From contig MU867093.1 of assembly GCA_033725935.1 (NCBI GenBank), positions 124,001 to 188,000 on the forward strand: 64,000 nucleotides of DNA, given 5' to 3'. Positions 48,205 through 59,248 of this stretch are shown one piece after another. The DNA is from Cladorrhinum sp. PSN259 (lineage: Eukaryota; Ascomycota; Sordariomycetes; Sordariales; Podosporaceae). The notes under the pieces were generated by a model. That model made no database searches. It was not told the origin of the DNA and worked only from the letters and a program-made list of their open reading frames with translations. How positions within the stretch are numbered: position 1 is the first letter of the stretch; each line of letters begins with the position of its first letter. Made by a program: the position numbers and the translations under genes.

Positions 48205-49000
48205 ATAAGGGATGAAATGGTAGAAATGGGAAGATGGGACATTGGGAAGGGATGTATGATGAATTGAGCATGATGAACCGCAGTTGCAATTATCTTTTCT
48301 TTTTCCTTTTTTTGGATAGTCTTTTTAGGTTGCAATTTTGTACTTTTAGCTCTTTTTTTTTTTTTTTTTTTTTAATCTCTGTTGAATTATGATCTTTCCG
48401 CTGTTCAAATTTTGTTCCCTTTCATACCTGTGTTCTTTTACTCTTGTGATGACTGTTATGGCCGACATCTGATTTTGAACTGTTATTTACTGGCTCCCTG
48501 AATTTTGTAGTAAACGGAGGGACTGCGTGTAGGTGGTAGACAGAATGGAGAGCAGGCAATGGGTTGCAGAAAATTCCCATTATCACTTCAAAAAAGGCAA
48601 GAATAAACTTGCTATCATTAACGCCTTTACCCAAACAACTGCTCGCGCGCCGTGTAATTATGTTTCTCGTCAAGTAAAAAAGAGATATAAAATATCATCA
48701 TAGCGTTTCATCAGTCATAACTAAAGAGAATCCTCCTCCTCAAAAGATCTCGGAAAATAGGTATATGTACGTCGTTGCACTTGCTTAAAAGAAACCATCC
48801 GCACTCCAAAATCAGAAACATAGGACCAAAAATATCCAGAAAGGGCATATCCAAAAAGCATCGACACATCAGGTCAAAGTAGCCAGCATGGCCTTCATCA
48901 ACCTGGGCGGGGGACCTATTTTATGAAAACACGAACCGTTAGCCTACCATCCTGATACACTCCCAAAAATTGAACAAAAACGCACCACCAGCCGATAAAA
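48205..49000. other. Convergent intergenic
   Basis: No gene is seen. A T run of about 19 bases lies near 48353-48373 just downstream of the amine oxidase, within its 3' region. Confidence 0.6.
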
Positions 49001-51085
49001 CTACCGGTTCCTCGGCACGCTAATAGACATCCTACCTCTTTTATCCCGTTCAATCCTCACACCTCCCCTCGCGGGCTCCTCGATCGTCTCAATCTCCTCC
49101 TCGAACAGGACCAACTCGCCGGTCGAAAGTCTCTTTGCCCGAACCAAATCCCTACTTCCACTTCGCTGATGCCTCTCCTGCCTGGCTAGCTGCCGTTCCA
49201 AATGCCTAATCTCAGACCTCAAGTCATCCGAATCTCTCGACCCCCGGCGCTCCACGATCCTTCTCTCCTCCATCAGCGCCAGAGGGCCCGCTGTTGTCAT
49301 CACCTCCCTCGGCCTCGCCTCAACAATCACCGCACCGTGATGACCATGATGACCGTGGTGCAATGAAGTCACGGCCGACATGGTATCATAGGCCGTAGTT
49401 GAGGTGCCATAAGAGGTAGTACCATACGAGGTCGTGTCGTACGAGTAAGATGTCCTGGCTGGGGAGGAATCCCGAATCACGGTAGTGGTATTGACCACTT
49501 CGACTGGGGTTTGAGGGGCAGGCTGCGCGTTAATAATAACTGGACCTTTTCCGCCACCGGTGCTGAATATCGTAGGGGCAGGGCGATGCGGCATAATGAC
49601 GGGCTCGGTGGTCTCGCGGAACTCGACTATCTCGGTTCGACGCTCTTCGATGACATCGCCCGCGCTGGAACGCGCAGCAATAATCTCGAATTCACCTGGG
49701 AATGTTACTTTCTTGTTCTGCTGTAGAAATCGGGGAGGGGAGTATCTGGGTGGAGGGGTTCTGGGTGAGAGGTGAGTGGAACGTGAGGAGCTGGGGTATC
49801 TGTGCCGGGAAGATCTGGAATGTGAAAGTCTGCTGCGCCGAGGAGACTTGGAGGGCAATGATCTGGAACGGGAATGTCTGTGTCGCGAATATTTTGGGCT
49901 TGGTGATCTGGATTGTGATGACCTGGAGTGGGCATATCGGGGGCCTGGGGATCTGGATTGGGAGGTAGACCTGGAGTGGGAGTATCTGTGGCGGGCATAA
50001 TTGTGTCGGGAAGATTTGTGTTTGTGCCGGGAGTGTTTGGGTCTTGGGGGATCTGATGGGGCGTAATTACTCTTTTTGTACTCATCGCTGAGCTTGAGAA
50101 GATCATCAATGTTCTTCTGACCCAGTGCTTTCTGCACAATGATGGTTTTGCCCTGGACCGCACAGTTAGTATGAGGTACATGATGGTCCGAATAGATGAT
50201 ACTTGCCTCCTCCACAAATGGATAGCCGAGATCGATCAAAGCGCGCTTCGAGACGAGCCGCGAAGGAATACGAGTCTTGCCCTTCTTGGGATATTCGCTC
50301 TTGGAAGTCAATGCTGTACCGCCGCTGCTGCTGCTGGAGGAGCTGCTTCTGCTCGAGGAACGGGATCTTGCGCGCCTCCTGGAGTGCCTCGATGAACGAC
50401 TCACGGATCTGCGACGTGTGCGGATTACCTCCTTTTCGCGAATCCGCTCAGGATGGACATGGAAGTGGTCGTCTTCGTGTCTGTGCCGTTCCGATACTGA
50501 AATCTCATCATAGTAGTCACGCTCGGCATACACTCTAGGAGGAGGCAAGCCTCTCGAACGTGGCAGTGGTCGGTCGATATAAGGAGGCATACTGTGGTCA
50601 AGACGTCTGGGTGGGTGGTGTTCCTCACGGTCGCGAATATGATCAAATGTGTCCAAGCTTGATTGGCGCCGCATAAGCCGGCCAGGACGCGACATACGAT
50701 CGGGCGACGGGCTGCGATATCTCCTTTCCTGGACGGTTACCTTGGAACGGGAACGGGAGACCTCGCTTTCGCCAGGTGAGTGCCGGCGTTGAGAGAAGCG
50801 ACTCTGGGGAGAGAAATCGCGGCGGCTAACACGGGAAGGCTCATCTTCGTAGATCACACGGCGGCGCTCTCGAATTATAGTCTCGTCGTCTTCAAACGGC
50901 GGGCGCGAGCGACGGTCGACCGACTGGTCGCGCGGTGGTGGACGGGAAGGCATTCTTCGAACGAACAAGCGATCATCTTCTTCCTCGACACGCTCGCGAA
51001 TATCACCGAAACGACCACGATCACGCTCGTACTCGAAGCGATCTCTCTCGCGGACGAGCTCAGGGGCGGCCGTCCGGTAAGCCAT
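49001..51085 (-). CDS. Arg/Ser-rich DUF8035-type protein
   Basis: The protein has 676 residues in two exons, 50207-51085 and 49001-50152. The first ATG in frame is that of MAYRTAAPELVRERDRF; the frame before it has no ATG. The N-terminal half is rich in Arg, Glu and Ser and predicted to be disordered. A compact block, KKGKTRIPSRLVSKRALIDL, then GYPFVEE joined to GKTIIVQKALGQ and IDDLLKLSDEYKK, matches what I remember as DUF8035 in filamentous ascomycetes. The block is made continuous only by removing a 54-nt GC-AG intron. Downstream are many RS-like SRSRSP repeats, and the C-terminus has a coiled coil (LRSEIRHLERQLARQERHQR). RS repeats suggest an RNA or nuclear link, which is inferred. Confidence 0.88.
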   Translation of the reverse strand: MAYRTAAPELVRERDRFEYERDRGRFGDIRERVEEEDDRLFVRRMPSRPPPRDQSVDRRSRPPFEDDETIIRERRRVIYEDEPSRVSRRDFSPQSRFSQRRHSPGESEVSRSRSKVTVQERRYRSPSPDRMSRPGRLMRRQSSLDTFDHIRDREEHHPPRRLDHSMPPYIDRPLPRSRGLPPPRVYAERDYYDEISVSERHRHEDDHFHVHPERIREKEVIRTRRRSVSRSSRHSRRRARSRSSSRSSSSSSSSGGTALTSKSEYPKKGKTRIPSRLVSKRALIDLGYPFVEEASIIYSDHHVPHTNCAVQGKTIIVQKALGQKNIDDLLKLSDEYKKSNYAPSDPPRPKHSRHKHKSSRHNYARHRYSHSRSTSQSRSPGPRYAHSRSSQSRSPSPKYSRHRHSRSRSLPSKSPRRSRLSHSRSSRHRYPSSSRSTHLSPRTPPPRYSPPRFLQQNKKVTFPGEFEIIAARSSAGDVIEERRTEIVEFRETTEPVIMPHRPAPTIFSTGGGKGPVIINAQPAPQTPVEVVNTTTVIRDSSPARTSYSYDTTSYGTTSYGTSTTAYDTMSAVTSLHHGHHGHHGAVIVEARPREVMTTAGPLALMEERRIVERRGSRDSDDLRSEIRHLERQLARQERHQRSGSRDLVRAKRLSTGELVLFEEEIETIEEPARGGVRIERDKRGRMSISVPRNR
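50153..50206 (-). other. GC-AG intron, 54 nt
   Basis: The donor is GCAAGT, the branch site TACTAAC and the acceptor GTCCAG. Its length is a multiple of three and it holds no stop, so it hides as 18 extra codons. Removing it restores FVEEGKTIIVQ. Confidence 0.85.
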
Positions 51086-53053
51086 TGCAAGGAAGGGGAG
51101 GCCGTCGACGGTCGAGGTGGTTCGAAAAATGGGTGGAGAAGAGCGGGGGTCGGGCTTCAAAGAGCTGCTCAATCGAGATTGAGGCTACCAGCCTCGAAAG
51201 ATATATAAAATTGAGAGCTCGATACCCTTGCTGCTATAAAAAAACAAAGAGCTTTTCGAGAGCTCTCGAGTATAAAGTCGGGACGGGGATAGACAGGTCC
51301 AAGGTTTCGGCCGGTCTCAAGTCCAAGATGTTGGTTCGATGACGACACGGCACCGAGAACGAACAGGGGTGAACGAGGAGCCAAGATCAGAAAAATGGCC
51401 AGTGCACTCGGCAAAAGGGAAGGACCCTGGTGGAGATCGATCTGATTCTGTCGGGTTCAGAGATTCATGAATCATCCAGTATTTAAAAAGCAATCTGAAT
51501 AATTGAAAGGGCGAAGGCTGGTTATTGTGGAACGAGGCTTTGTGTAAATCCAAATCTTGGTTGACTGAAGAATGCTTGTGTTTCGCGCGGAGCTTATGAT
51601 GGCTGCCTCTGTGCCTCGTCGAGCTGAGGTGGCTCTCTCCCGAGCGGCGGTTCAGGGACGGAGAGGAGAGGAGAGCAGAGCCCGAGCCCACCACGCCTGG
51701 GAAAAGATGGCTATTTTAGTCCCGTAGCTTTTAACTTCTACAATCTGGAACATTTCATCCATTTGAACTTCAGGCTGTTGAACACAAAAACCAGTAACCG
51801 CCAACCTAATGCAGGGATAAAACTCAATCTTCTCTGCGTGCAAAAGTCCAGGCACCACGTCTGAGAGATGCTTGAGGTTAGTAAAACTTAACAGATCTGA
51901 CGAGCAATCTAGCAGTTTCTAACGTCTTGGCAAACGGTGGGGGTCCCATGGGCATCTTTTTATGGTCAAGGCAGGAATGCAATGCAGGGACCTGCCCATC
52001 CGAGAGTTCTGAAATGCATGGAAAAGCACTTTTGGCCTTCACCGCCTGTGTTCTTGTATCACAACATATGTAAGAGGTTTTCAAGGGTGTCTTCTATCTG
52101 GCGAGTAGATCTCGCTTTTGAGATCATGGGGCTGCGTTTGGGCAGGAAAAAGGGAATGTAGCGCTGGGCATCATCACCCGGAAACATGGTCCTTCCAATC
52201 GAAGATGTGTGTCTAGCGTGCAGGAAAACTGAAAATTGATGTTCGCCACCGGCAGACGAAAACTTCGTTTTCGGATGCTTGAGGATTCTGCACATTCCTA
52301 TCATGTAATACCTCTTTCTTCTAATGTATTATATATTCTTTCCATATTCGCCAAGGGTTTGGGTTGGGCATCCATCTTCAATTGTGTAGGTCTTGGGTAT
52401 CCCCCGCTGGAGGTGTGAATGGCCCAAGGGGTTTTCCCGTTTCCCTGTCATAGTCTTCTCTAGTGCGATGACGTCTTTCTCTGATAGCTTTGATGCCCGA
52501 ACCAGAGGTCCAATTCGAGGCATCCCTGTCGCAGTCCCTCAGATGCCTTCATTGCTCGTTCGTTCTCTCTGGCCAACAAGGGCTTCTTAAAAGTTGTTTC
52601 GGAGGTAACACAATCTCACTTTATCTGCACTACCGCAATTCCATATTTATCTTGCGGATCCTTCCGTCAGGAGCACACATCCGCGAAGGAGGTGGTACGG
52701 ATCCGATCAGATTCAGATCTGGCCAAAGTCATCACGGCCAAGAAACCAACACATCAAATCACGCCGAAAAAGTTCCATGAGAAGCAAAGTGTAAAAGAAT
52801 AATCCCAGGGTCTTTAATTTTGCCCCTATATTATTTTTGTCCGTCTCATATACCATGCAGAACTTTTTGTGCTTGTCCAATTGGTGCACTACCTTATAAA
52901 ACACTTTTTTGAAACCAAAACATCGCCCTTTTTTGCCCCAGTCCTCAATCAACTCCGGAAAAATGGTGTGGCCAAGAAAATAGAAAAGAAATCAACAAAA
53001 AATCCCTCAATGCAGCTCTCAACTGAACACTTGATTAAACTGTCGTTCGTTCC
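51086..53053. other. Intergenic, 2 kb
   Basis: No supported gene. It contains the DUF8035 gene's promoter at the left (TATATAAA near 51201) and the homocitrate synthase 3' region at the right. Short open frames on both strands have no recognisable feature. Confidence 0.5.
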
Positions 53054-54927
53054 TTATGCGACAGGAACAGGCTCGCTGGGGGTATGGGGTTGCTCGTGCA
53101 AGCTAAGGTGGAAGCTGCGGATGATGGAATCGGCATCATCAATGGCAATGGGCCTGACATCGGCAAGAGCCTTGATCTTGGCAGTTACCTCCTTGACCTG
53201 GTCATCAGTCATCTCCAGACCGAGCTGTCCTACTCTCGTCTTGACAGCGTTCCAGCCAGTCAAACGTGAAGCAAAGTGGACGTAGCGGGTAAGACCGAAA
53301 TCAGCGGGGTTGAGAATCTCGTATGTGCTGGGGTTGTTGAGGATAGCCTTGGCGTGGATACCGGCCTTGTGGGTGAAGGCGCAGAAACCAGTGATGGGGT
53401 TGTTGAAGGGGGTGTTGACCTCTACAGCCTCGGCGACAAGGTCCTCAATCTCCTTGAGCATGTGAAGCTTGTACTTGCCCTTGACGTACTCAGGGGCAGT
53501 AACGACCATGCGGGCCATGAGACCACCCAGGGGAGTGATGCCGTTGCGCTCGCCAATGCCGAGAACGGAGGTATCGATGTGGGTAGCACCAGCCTCGAGG
53601 GCGCAGTAGGCGTTGGCGATACTGCAGCCGGTATCGTTGTGGAAGTGGGTCTCGATATCGCAGGAAACGACGCCTCTCAGGGTCCGGACGAGATCGTAAA
53701 CCTGTCTGGGAGAAGCGCAGCCGACGGTATCGGCGATACCGACACGGTGGACACCGACCTTGTCAACGGCTCTATAGAGGGAAAGGAGATCGACGAGATC
53801 GGAGCGGAAGGAGTCCTCGCTGGAGACTGCATTTCAAAATGTCAGCAATCGAACATGATTGATCGGACGAACTTTTACTCGGAGCATGGAAGACCAGGAA
53901 GCGCCGCCCAGTGCCACTGCTCATGTGGTATTCGACAAGGGTCCCTTGGTCCCAGGTCCCCCCGTTCCTCCGAGGACGTGAGAAGTGGAACCCGGCAGTC
54001 GATGAAGTGCTTTCTAGGAGCAAGGATGAGGGGATTGCGTTGACTCACATCGTACTTCGAGGCCCTTGGACTTGATGTACTCGATGACCTCAATGGCGGT
54101 CTTCTCAATGTATGCCATGTCCTTGCCGTGGCTGTGTTCCCGGAGGAAGCTGGAGGTGCCAATGACGACGTCCAGGCCGTCAACGCCAGTCTCAACTGCG
54201 ATCCTAGCATCACGCATGTCACAACGAACGTCTGGTGTGGGGTTTTGTTAGTTGAAACGCTTCTCGCTGCCGGAACCCGTCCGCTTGTTTGACTCACGAG
54301 TAAGGATCTTGGCCTTGAGGCCGAGCTTGCAGATGGCCTCGCAATCACGGCGCGACTGCTCAGAGGCAGCGGGCGAGGTCAACTCGATATAATCAACACC
54401 GAAGGCATCGAGGGCTAATCATTGGGAGAATTTTGTTAGTGGCTTGGACAGCAGCGAAGTGAGCAGGTTCTGGCGTTGCACATACCCTTGGCACTAAACA
54501 ATAAAGGTCAGCACAAAGCTCAATTGGAGAATTTTCTTGCGCAGTCATCACAAATTGGTTGGGGAGAGGAGCACACACATCTTGATCTTGGTCTCAGTGT
54601 CGAAGTAGGCGTTGGCGAATTGTTCACCCTCTGTCGCAAGCGAGTTAGCAGTGGGCCATGGGGATGGTGTAAGTCGAATTGGGACAGGAAACGCACCGCG
54701 AAGAGTTGACTCGATGATCTTGAACTTGTCGACGTTTGAGAGAAAATCGCCCACGGGCTGGTAAGGGTTTGTCCTGAAGTTGGCGCCCTGAAGGTTGCCA
54801 AGTTAGCATTGCGACAAACATGACCAGTTCCCATTGCAGGACCATTATGCTGCAGACAGTAAAGAGAGGTAGAACATACCCCATTGGTGCCATTGGTGGC
54901 GCTGCTGGTACCGTTTGATTCGCACAT
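53054..54927 (-). CDS. Homocitrate synthase
   Basis: It condenses acetyl-CoA with 2-oxoglutarate to homocitrate, the first step of lysine synthesis by the fungal alpha-aminoadipate route. It has 423 residues (yeast Lys20 has 428) in seven exons: 54880-54927, 54697-54787, 54579-54630, 54486-54493, 54298-54414, 54049-54231 and 53054-53826. The fourth exon is only 8 nt. The catalytic barrel starts at KFKIIESTLREGEQFANAYF; HFHNDTGCSIANA and GIGERNGITPLGG carry metal and substrate residues. The N-terminus (MCESNGTSSATNGTNGG) has no mitochondrial presequence. A consensus CPC1/Gcn4 site lies 155 bases upstream, which fits cross-pathway control. Feedback inhibition by lysine is known for the family. 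Confidence 0.96.
54486..54493 (-). other. 8-nt micro-exon of homocitrate synthase
   Basis: The exon reads TGCCAAGG, between TTTAG and GTATGT. It supplies the end of Ile64, Ala65, Lys66 and the first base of Ala67, and without it the frame fails. Confidence 0.9.
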
Positions 54928-55081
54928 TTTGTTTGGATGTCTGTTCTGGAGAAGGGATGCAGATACAAGTGCAGTTGAGAGGGAATTGAGAGATGTTTGG
55001 TTCAAAAGAAAAAGATTTGGGAAACAGGAGGCTACCGATGTCGCTGAAATAGTCGGCGCCGGGTGCCCCTCCAATCCTGAA

Positions 55082-55088
55082 TGAGTCA
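55082..55088 (-). promoter_or_regulatory. CPC1/Gcn4 site (TGACTCA)
   Basis: A perfect TGACTCA on the minus strand (TGAGTCA on plus) lies 155 bases upstream of the homocitrate synthase ATG, the expected place for a general amino-acid control element. Confidence 0.7.
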
Positions 55089-56424
55089 ATCAGAGTTTTT
55101 CATCGGCTGCCGTCAGGGACCCCGCAGTGGCACAAAAAGATTTGAGAGATCAACCTTTAGAGCACCGCTCAGACCGCCCTGAATATCCAGTAATTGATTG
55201 GTTACGCCATCTGAAAACGGCTTGGAAGCCAAGAGCCTCACGTCACAAGGCAAATCCGACCTTTTACCCGCCGCAATTTTGGGGGGGGATTTTTCTTTTC
55301 TTTTCAAGATCGAGAGATCTCTCCGGGCCCATTTGGCCGCCACGCTCGCCTATTCCCTATAAGGATACAAGTCCCGTCCAGATGCCACAGGCCGGGCGAG
55401 TCTTCCGGGCCTTGATCCCCCAACATGGGAAATCACATGAACGCAGCTCTTTCAACGCATACACATATCAGCGGCCAGTATACGTTGACAATATCAGAAG
55501 CTATAACGAGCTGGCAGCGCTAACCCCGCGATGAGATACTTGGCTGGTTCCAGGTTGGAGTCATCCTAAGGATATCGGAGCGACAAATGTGAATCCTTGC
55601 CCATGTTCTCAGGGATTGCCGTGGGTTGCATCCTTGCAGCATGCGGCTTTGTGCTGTCCATTCTCAATAAGGCCGGGTCCTGTTCCGGGTTCAGTGTGGA
55701 AGTGTCCGCGTGCCTGAATGTTGGCTCTGATGGTAAGAGAAGGGACGACGTAACAACGTGGTTTCGATGGGTCATCATTGTGTCTGGTTTTTCCACAATT
55801 CGCACCAAGAACTTCCGGTTGTCCACCAGATGACGGTGCAACTCTAAGTCTGCAAACTGGCCGGGCGGTGCCTTCCTACATCGGCGGGGTTGAGAGTGTG
55901 TCTCAGAGTGCCCCGCACCCTGAGATCTTCACCCAAATTTAGAACCCCACACTGTTTGGAGTATTGCCGTGGTCTGTGCTCTTTGGGACTGGGCAAAAAT
56001 CTGGGGCAGGAGGGACTGGGCCTGTGGCGATCTGCGATGAGCTTCTGATTGGCCACTCGGGGACTCTGCAAGGAACAGCACTCAACCATCATGAACCTCT
56101 CCCTCCTCCCGTACAAACCCGACAGCCTGCTGCATGGATTCTGCTTCTAGACCTGCAAGTCCCTGACGTGACACCCGTGATGCCGTTGTGTTGTCACCTC
56201 TTAACACCTTCCTTTCCGTCCATACCCGATAACCAACAACCGCATGCCGGCCTCCTTCTGCACGCTATCAGATGATTGTAGTGTAAGCCTGGACCGGCGC
56301 TAGAGGGTTGGCAACAGCCGTTGAAAAGTGTGGCCTGACTTGATTTGCGTCCTGCATCTTTCGATTTCTACACCACCGCCGCATGCGCGGAAGCCCGGTC
56401 GATGCGAGGTGGCGGACCTACGGT

Positions 56425-56432
56425 TATAAATA
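56425..56432 (+). promoter_or_regulatory. TATA box (TATAAATA)
   Basis: It lies about 125 bases upstream of the TANGO2-like gene's ATG, the usual distance. Confidence 0.6.
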
Positions 56433-56553
56433 CCCAAGGAAAACCCAGGTCAAGTCTAGATGGGAAGGACTTGCGGACTGCACCTCTAGTTTTATCTGTC
56501 TAATACCTACCCACCAACGTACTTACAGATCAGCACCTTTATTTTTTGACACA

Positions 56554-57687
56554 ATGTGCATAGTACTGTTGACAACATCTCATCCAAAATATGCGCTTGT
56601 GGTAATCGACAACCGGGACGAGTACATCTTACGTCCAACAAGCAGACCGCACTGGTGGAAAGCGATTCCAGAGAACCAAGCGCCTAATGGTTCAATAAAT
56701 GAGCCATCCAAGGGGTCTGCAACGGATGCCCCACCTCGTCATGTAGACGTTCTTTCGAGCCGAGATCTCCAACGAGCCGAGCAGGGAACATGGCTGGGCA
56801 TCACCAAAGGCGGTAACTTTGCGGTACTTACGAATTATCGCGAAATCGATACGCACGACGCAACACATCCTGTCCATGGCAAACGGAGTCGCGGAGGAAT
56901 GGTTACGGCATGGTTGGGGGCTGATCCGTCCGAGACGACCGAGCAGTTTGTCAATCGCTTGCTAGATGATGGCGGAGTGAAGGGTGTAGGAGGGTTCTCA
57001 TTGATCTGCGGCAAGTTACGGAAGGCCAAAGGGGAGAGAAATTTGGAGCCACTTGCTATCATTTCGAATCGGTGCGACGATGCAGGACAGGTGCCTTGGA
57101 TCTGCGGCGAACGAGGGTCCGTTTATGGCCTCAGCAATGCCATCTATCTGCACAAGGAACAAGAGACCGAGGCGGAACTGTGGCCTAAAATCCGTGACGG
57201 CCGCGATTTGCTCCACCAAGTCGTCTCCGAGGCAACTGGCGATGACTTTGACGAGAAGAAGCTGCACGATGCGCTGTTCAACATCCTAGACCAGGACAAG
57301 TTTCCCCCTGATCACACCATGGACCTCGAAGAAGGAATTCCGCTGTTGAAAGACTCGATTTATATCCCAGCGTTTGGCGGAAAGACTCATCAGGATCAGA
57401 TGGAAGAGGCAAGAAAGCGTGGAACTGTAACGGAATCTGGACACGACTCCCCTGCCGCTGAGGCGCTCACCATCGTGGCTCGACCAGATGATGCTCCAAA
57501 TGGCTTCCAGAGTGGCCTTTACGGCACACAAAGGCAAACCATTATTCTCGTGGACTGGGATGGAAATGTCACCTACACAGAAAGAGCTCTCTGGGATTTT
57601 AACGGAAATCCCATTCCTCGCGGCCAAGGGGACGAGACCTTTAGGTTCAAGATTGAAGGATGGGAGAGGGTAGATCTCCCAAATTAG
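56554..57687 (+). CDS. TANGO2-like NRDE protein
   Basis: This single-exon gene encodes 377 residues, beginning MCIVLLTTSHPKYALVVIDN followed by RDEY. The NRDE motif and the Cys at position 2 match the TANGO2 family, which has an N-terminal nucleophile hydrolase-like fold and links to Golgi organisation, heme and lipid homeostasis in animals. Other family marks are TWLGITKGGNFAVLTNYRE and LSNAIYLHKEQ. The C-terminal part (YGTQRQTIILVDWDGNVTYT) matches the family's end. The true start is the second ATG in frame, preceded by the TATA box and a leader. An intron in the leader is possible. Confidence 0.93.
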   Translation: MCIVLLTTSHPKYALVVIDNRDEYILRPTSRPHWWKAIPENQAPNGSINEPSKGSATDAPPRHVDVLSSRDLQRAEQGTWLGITKGGNFAVLTNYREIDTHDATHPVHGKRSRGGMVTAWLGADPSETTEQFVNRLLDDGGVKGVGGFSLICGKLRKAKGERNLEPLAIISNRCDDAGQVPWICGERGSVYGLSNAIYLHKEQETEAELWPKIRDGRDLLHQVVSEATGDDFDEKKLHDALFNILDQDKFPPDHTMDLEEGIPLLKDSIYIPAFGGKTHQDQMEEARKRGTVTESGHDSPAAEALTIVARPDDAPNGFQSGLYGTQRQTIILVDWDGNVTYTERALWDFNGNPIPRGQGDETFRFKIEGWERVDLPN

Positions 57688-58519
57688 ACATCATGGATGC
57701 TTCATTATGGATTGGAATATAGCATCGCAGAGTATGGGTATCCATGACCAGAGCAACACGTGATCGTGTGTGTTGGGGCATTAGAAAGGGGCCCTCGGGG
57801 CCGGGTTGCATTCAAGTCGCTGTAAAGAAATGTCTGGGTGTTTTTTTCTATTTTGGATCACGCATTCGGGGTAATATGGAATCCCGTTGGAATAGAAGAG
57901 TGTTCCAGCCCATTGTTAACTTCATTTCTTTCCGCCTGTTTCCGTGAATTCTTTTACTTCAAGAACGAGTTATGATTATTGCCACCTGGAGTCCGAGAAT
58001 AGGTAATAGGCTTTCACCTTGTCACCCCAATCGCGAAATTACGGTTGACGCAAAAATTGCCTTTGCAGTTTTGACAAAACAGAAGGCGCCGTCGGTCGGA
58101 AGCTGCTTTTAACTGTTGTTTTCTTCCTTCCCGATTACAGCCCACTTAACTCGGCCGCAACCAGAGCAGTCGCCGCGGCGACGTCGACTTCCCACCTTTC
58201 CCTCTCAAATACCCTTAATGGCTACTTCCATTCAGCATTACTTTGGGGCCACTTGCAAGCATTGACACTGTTCTGCCACCTTGACCTTCCTCGGCCTCGA
58301 CAGTGTCTGACATTTTCAGCCTCAGGTACGTCACTCGAGCCATTCTTCTTCTCCTTGACCTCACATTCATCTTCCAAGAACCTCTAATCCGTCAACGCTT
58401 TTGGGTAGCCAATTCTCTCTTAACTTGACAGTGTCATCGCTTGCCTCCCGCACATTCTTTGCTGAGCTCACCGTCCGAACAATCGCCATCAATTTACCTC
58501 CATTTCCGGCTAACCCGCC
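57688..58519. other. Intergenic
   Basis: No gene is seen. It holds the TANGO2-like gene's 3' region and the promoter of the two-gene block that follows. Confidence 0.6.
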
Positions 58520-59248
58520 ATGGCAGCTAGCTTCTCCGACTGCAAGTCCAATCCTTCACTCCTCGACAGCGGCAACTGCAGTAGCTCTCCTGTCGATATT
58601 CTACCCCAGGCTACTGGAACAGAAGGCCAACCCAACCCGAGGATTCCTCCTCAGGAAATTGATGAAGGTCTGTTTTCTACTCAGTCATCCGTTTGTGCTC
58701 AGAAAACTGACATCCATGCAGGATTAGACGAAGCCGGTGATAATATAACGGACGAGGGCGAAACGACACTCGAAAAACGCTCGACTAGCGGGCGCCTTGG
58801 AGCTGGCCTCAACCGTGATCAGTGGGTGCTACATAATTTAGCCCGCACCGAGGCAGTCGTCGAGAACTCCTACCCCGAGCTACCTGTAGAGGACGCTGCT
58901 ATTGTTGTTGGTCAGATTGTCTCAATACTGGCACTTCTCTCTCTGCTTTTTGAACGCATTTTATACGCATCTATTCGGGTGTGGCTGCTTTCAACACGTT
59001 CAACCTTTTTGGTTCTCAAGTGCGCCATCAAAGCAGATCTGCGCACATTTGTCAAGCTCATAGCCCTCTGGCTAGTCTTTGGGGTGGAGTTGTTTATTGC
59101 TACACCTTTGGCAATCATCGAAGCTATTTGGACCATCACTATCCAGTCATGGATCCGCCTCCGAGAAGATCGGGATGGGCACCGAGTCAAATCTCGTCGT
59201 GGTCACAACTTCGGTCCTCCGCCGTCAGGAGCTCCATCAGATCAGTGA
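58520..59248 (+). CDS. Small membrane protein, unrecognised
   Basis: This gene encodes 242 residues from a well-placed ATG (CGCCATGGC). The N-terminal 100 residues are polar and disordered. Two hydrophobic segments follow (VVGQIVSILALLSLLFERIL and FVKLIALWLVFGVELFIATP), then a basic tail. I do not recognise the family. A segment from about 58668 to 58722 starts GTCTGT, contains CTGAC and ends GCAG; it is 54 nt and in frame, so it could be an intron. The stop codon TGA overlaps the ATG of the next frame as TGATG. That suggests either a shared transcript or a splice joining the two frames into one protein. Confidence 0.55.
   Translation: MAASFSDCKSNPSLLDSGNCSSSPVDILPQATGTEGQPNPRIPPQEIDEGLFSTQSSVCAQKTDIHAGLDEAGDNITDEGETTLEKRSTSGRLGAGLNRDQWVLHNLARTEAVVENSYPELPVEDAAIVVGQIVSILALLSLLFERILYASIRVWLLSTRSTFLVLKCAIKADLRTFVKLIALWLVFGVELFIATPLAIIEAIWTITIQSWIRLREDRDGHRVKSRRGHNFGPPPSGAPSDQ

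Larger units (their letters stand above)
54928..56553. other. Divergent promoter region
   Basis: The stretch lies between the homocitrate synthase gene (minus) and the TANGO2-like gene (plus). No gene is seen. It has a CPC1-type site near the left end and a TATA box near the right end. Confidence 0.6.
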
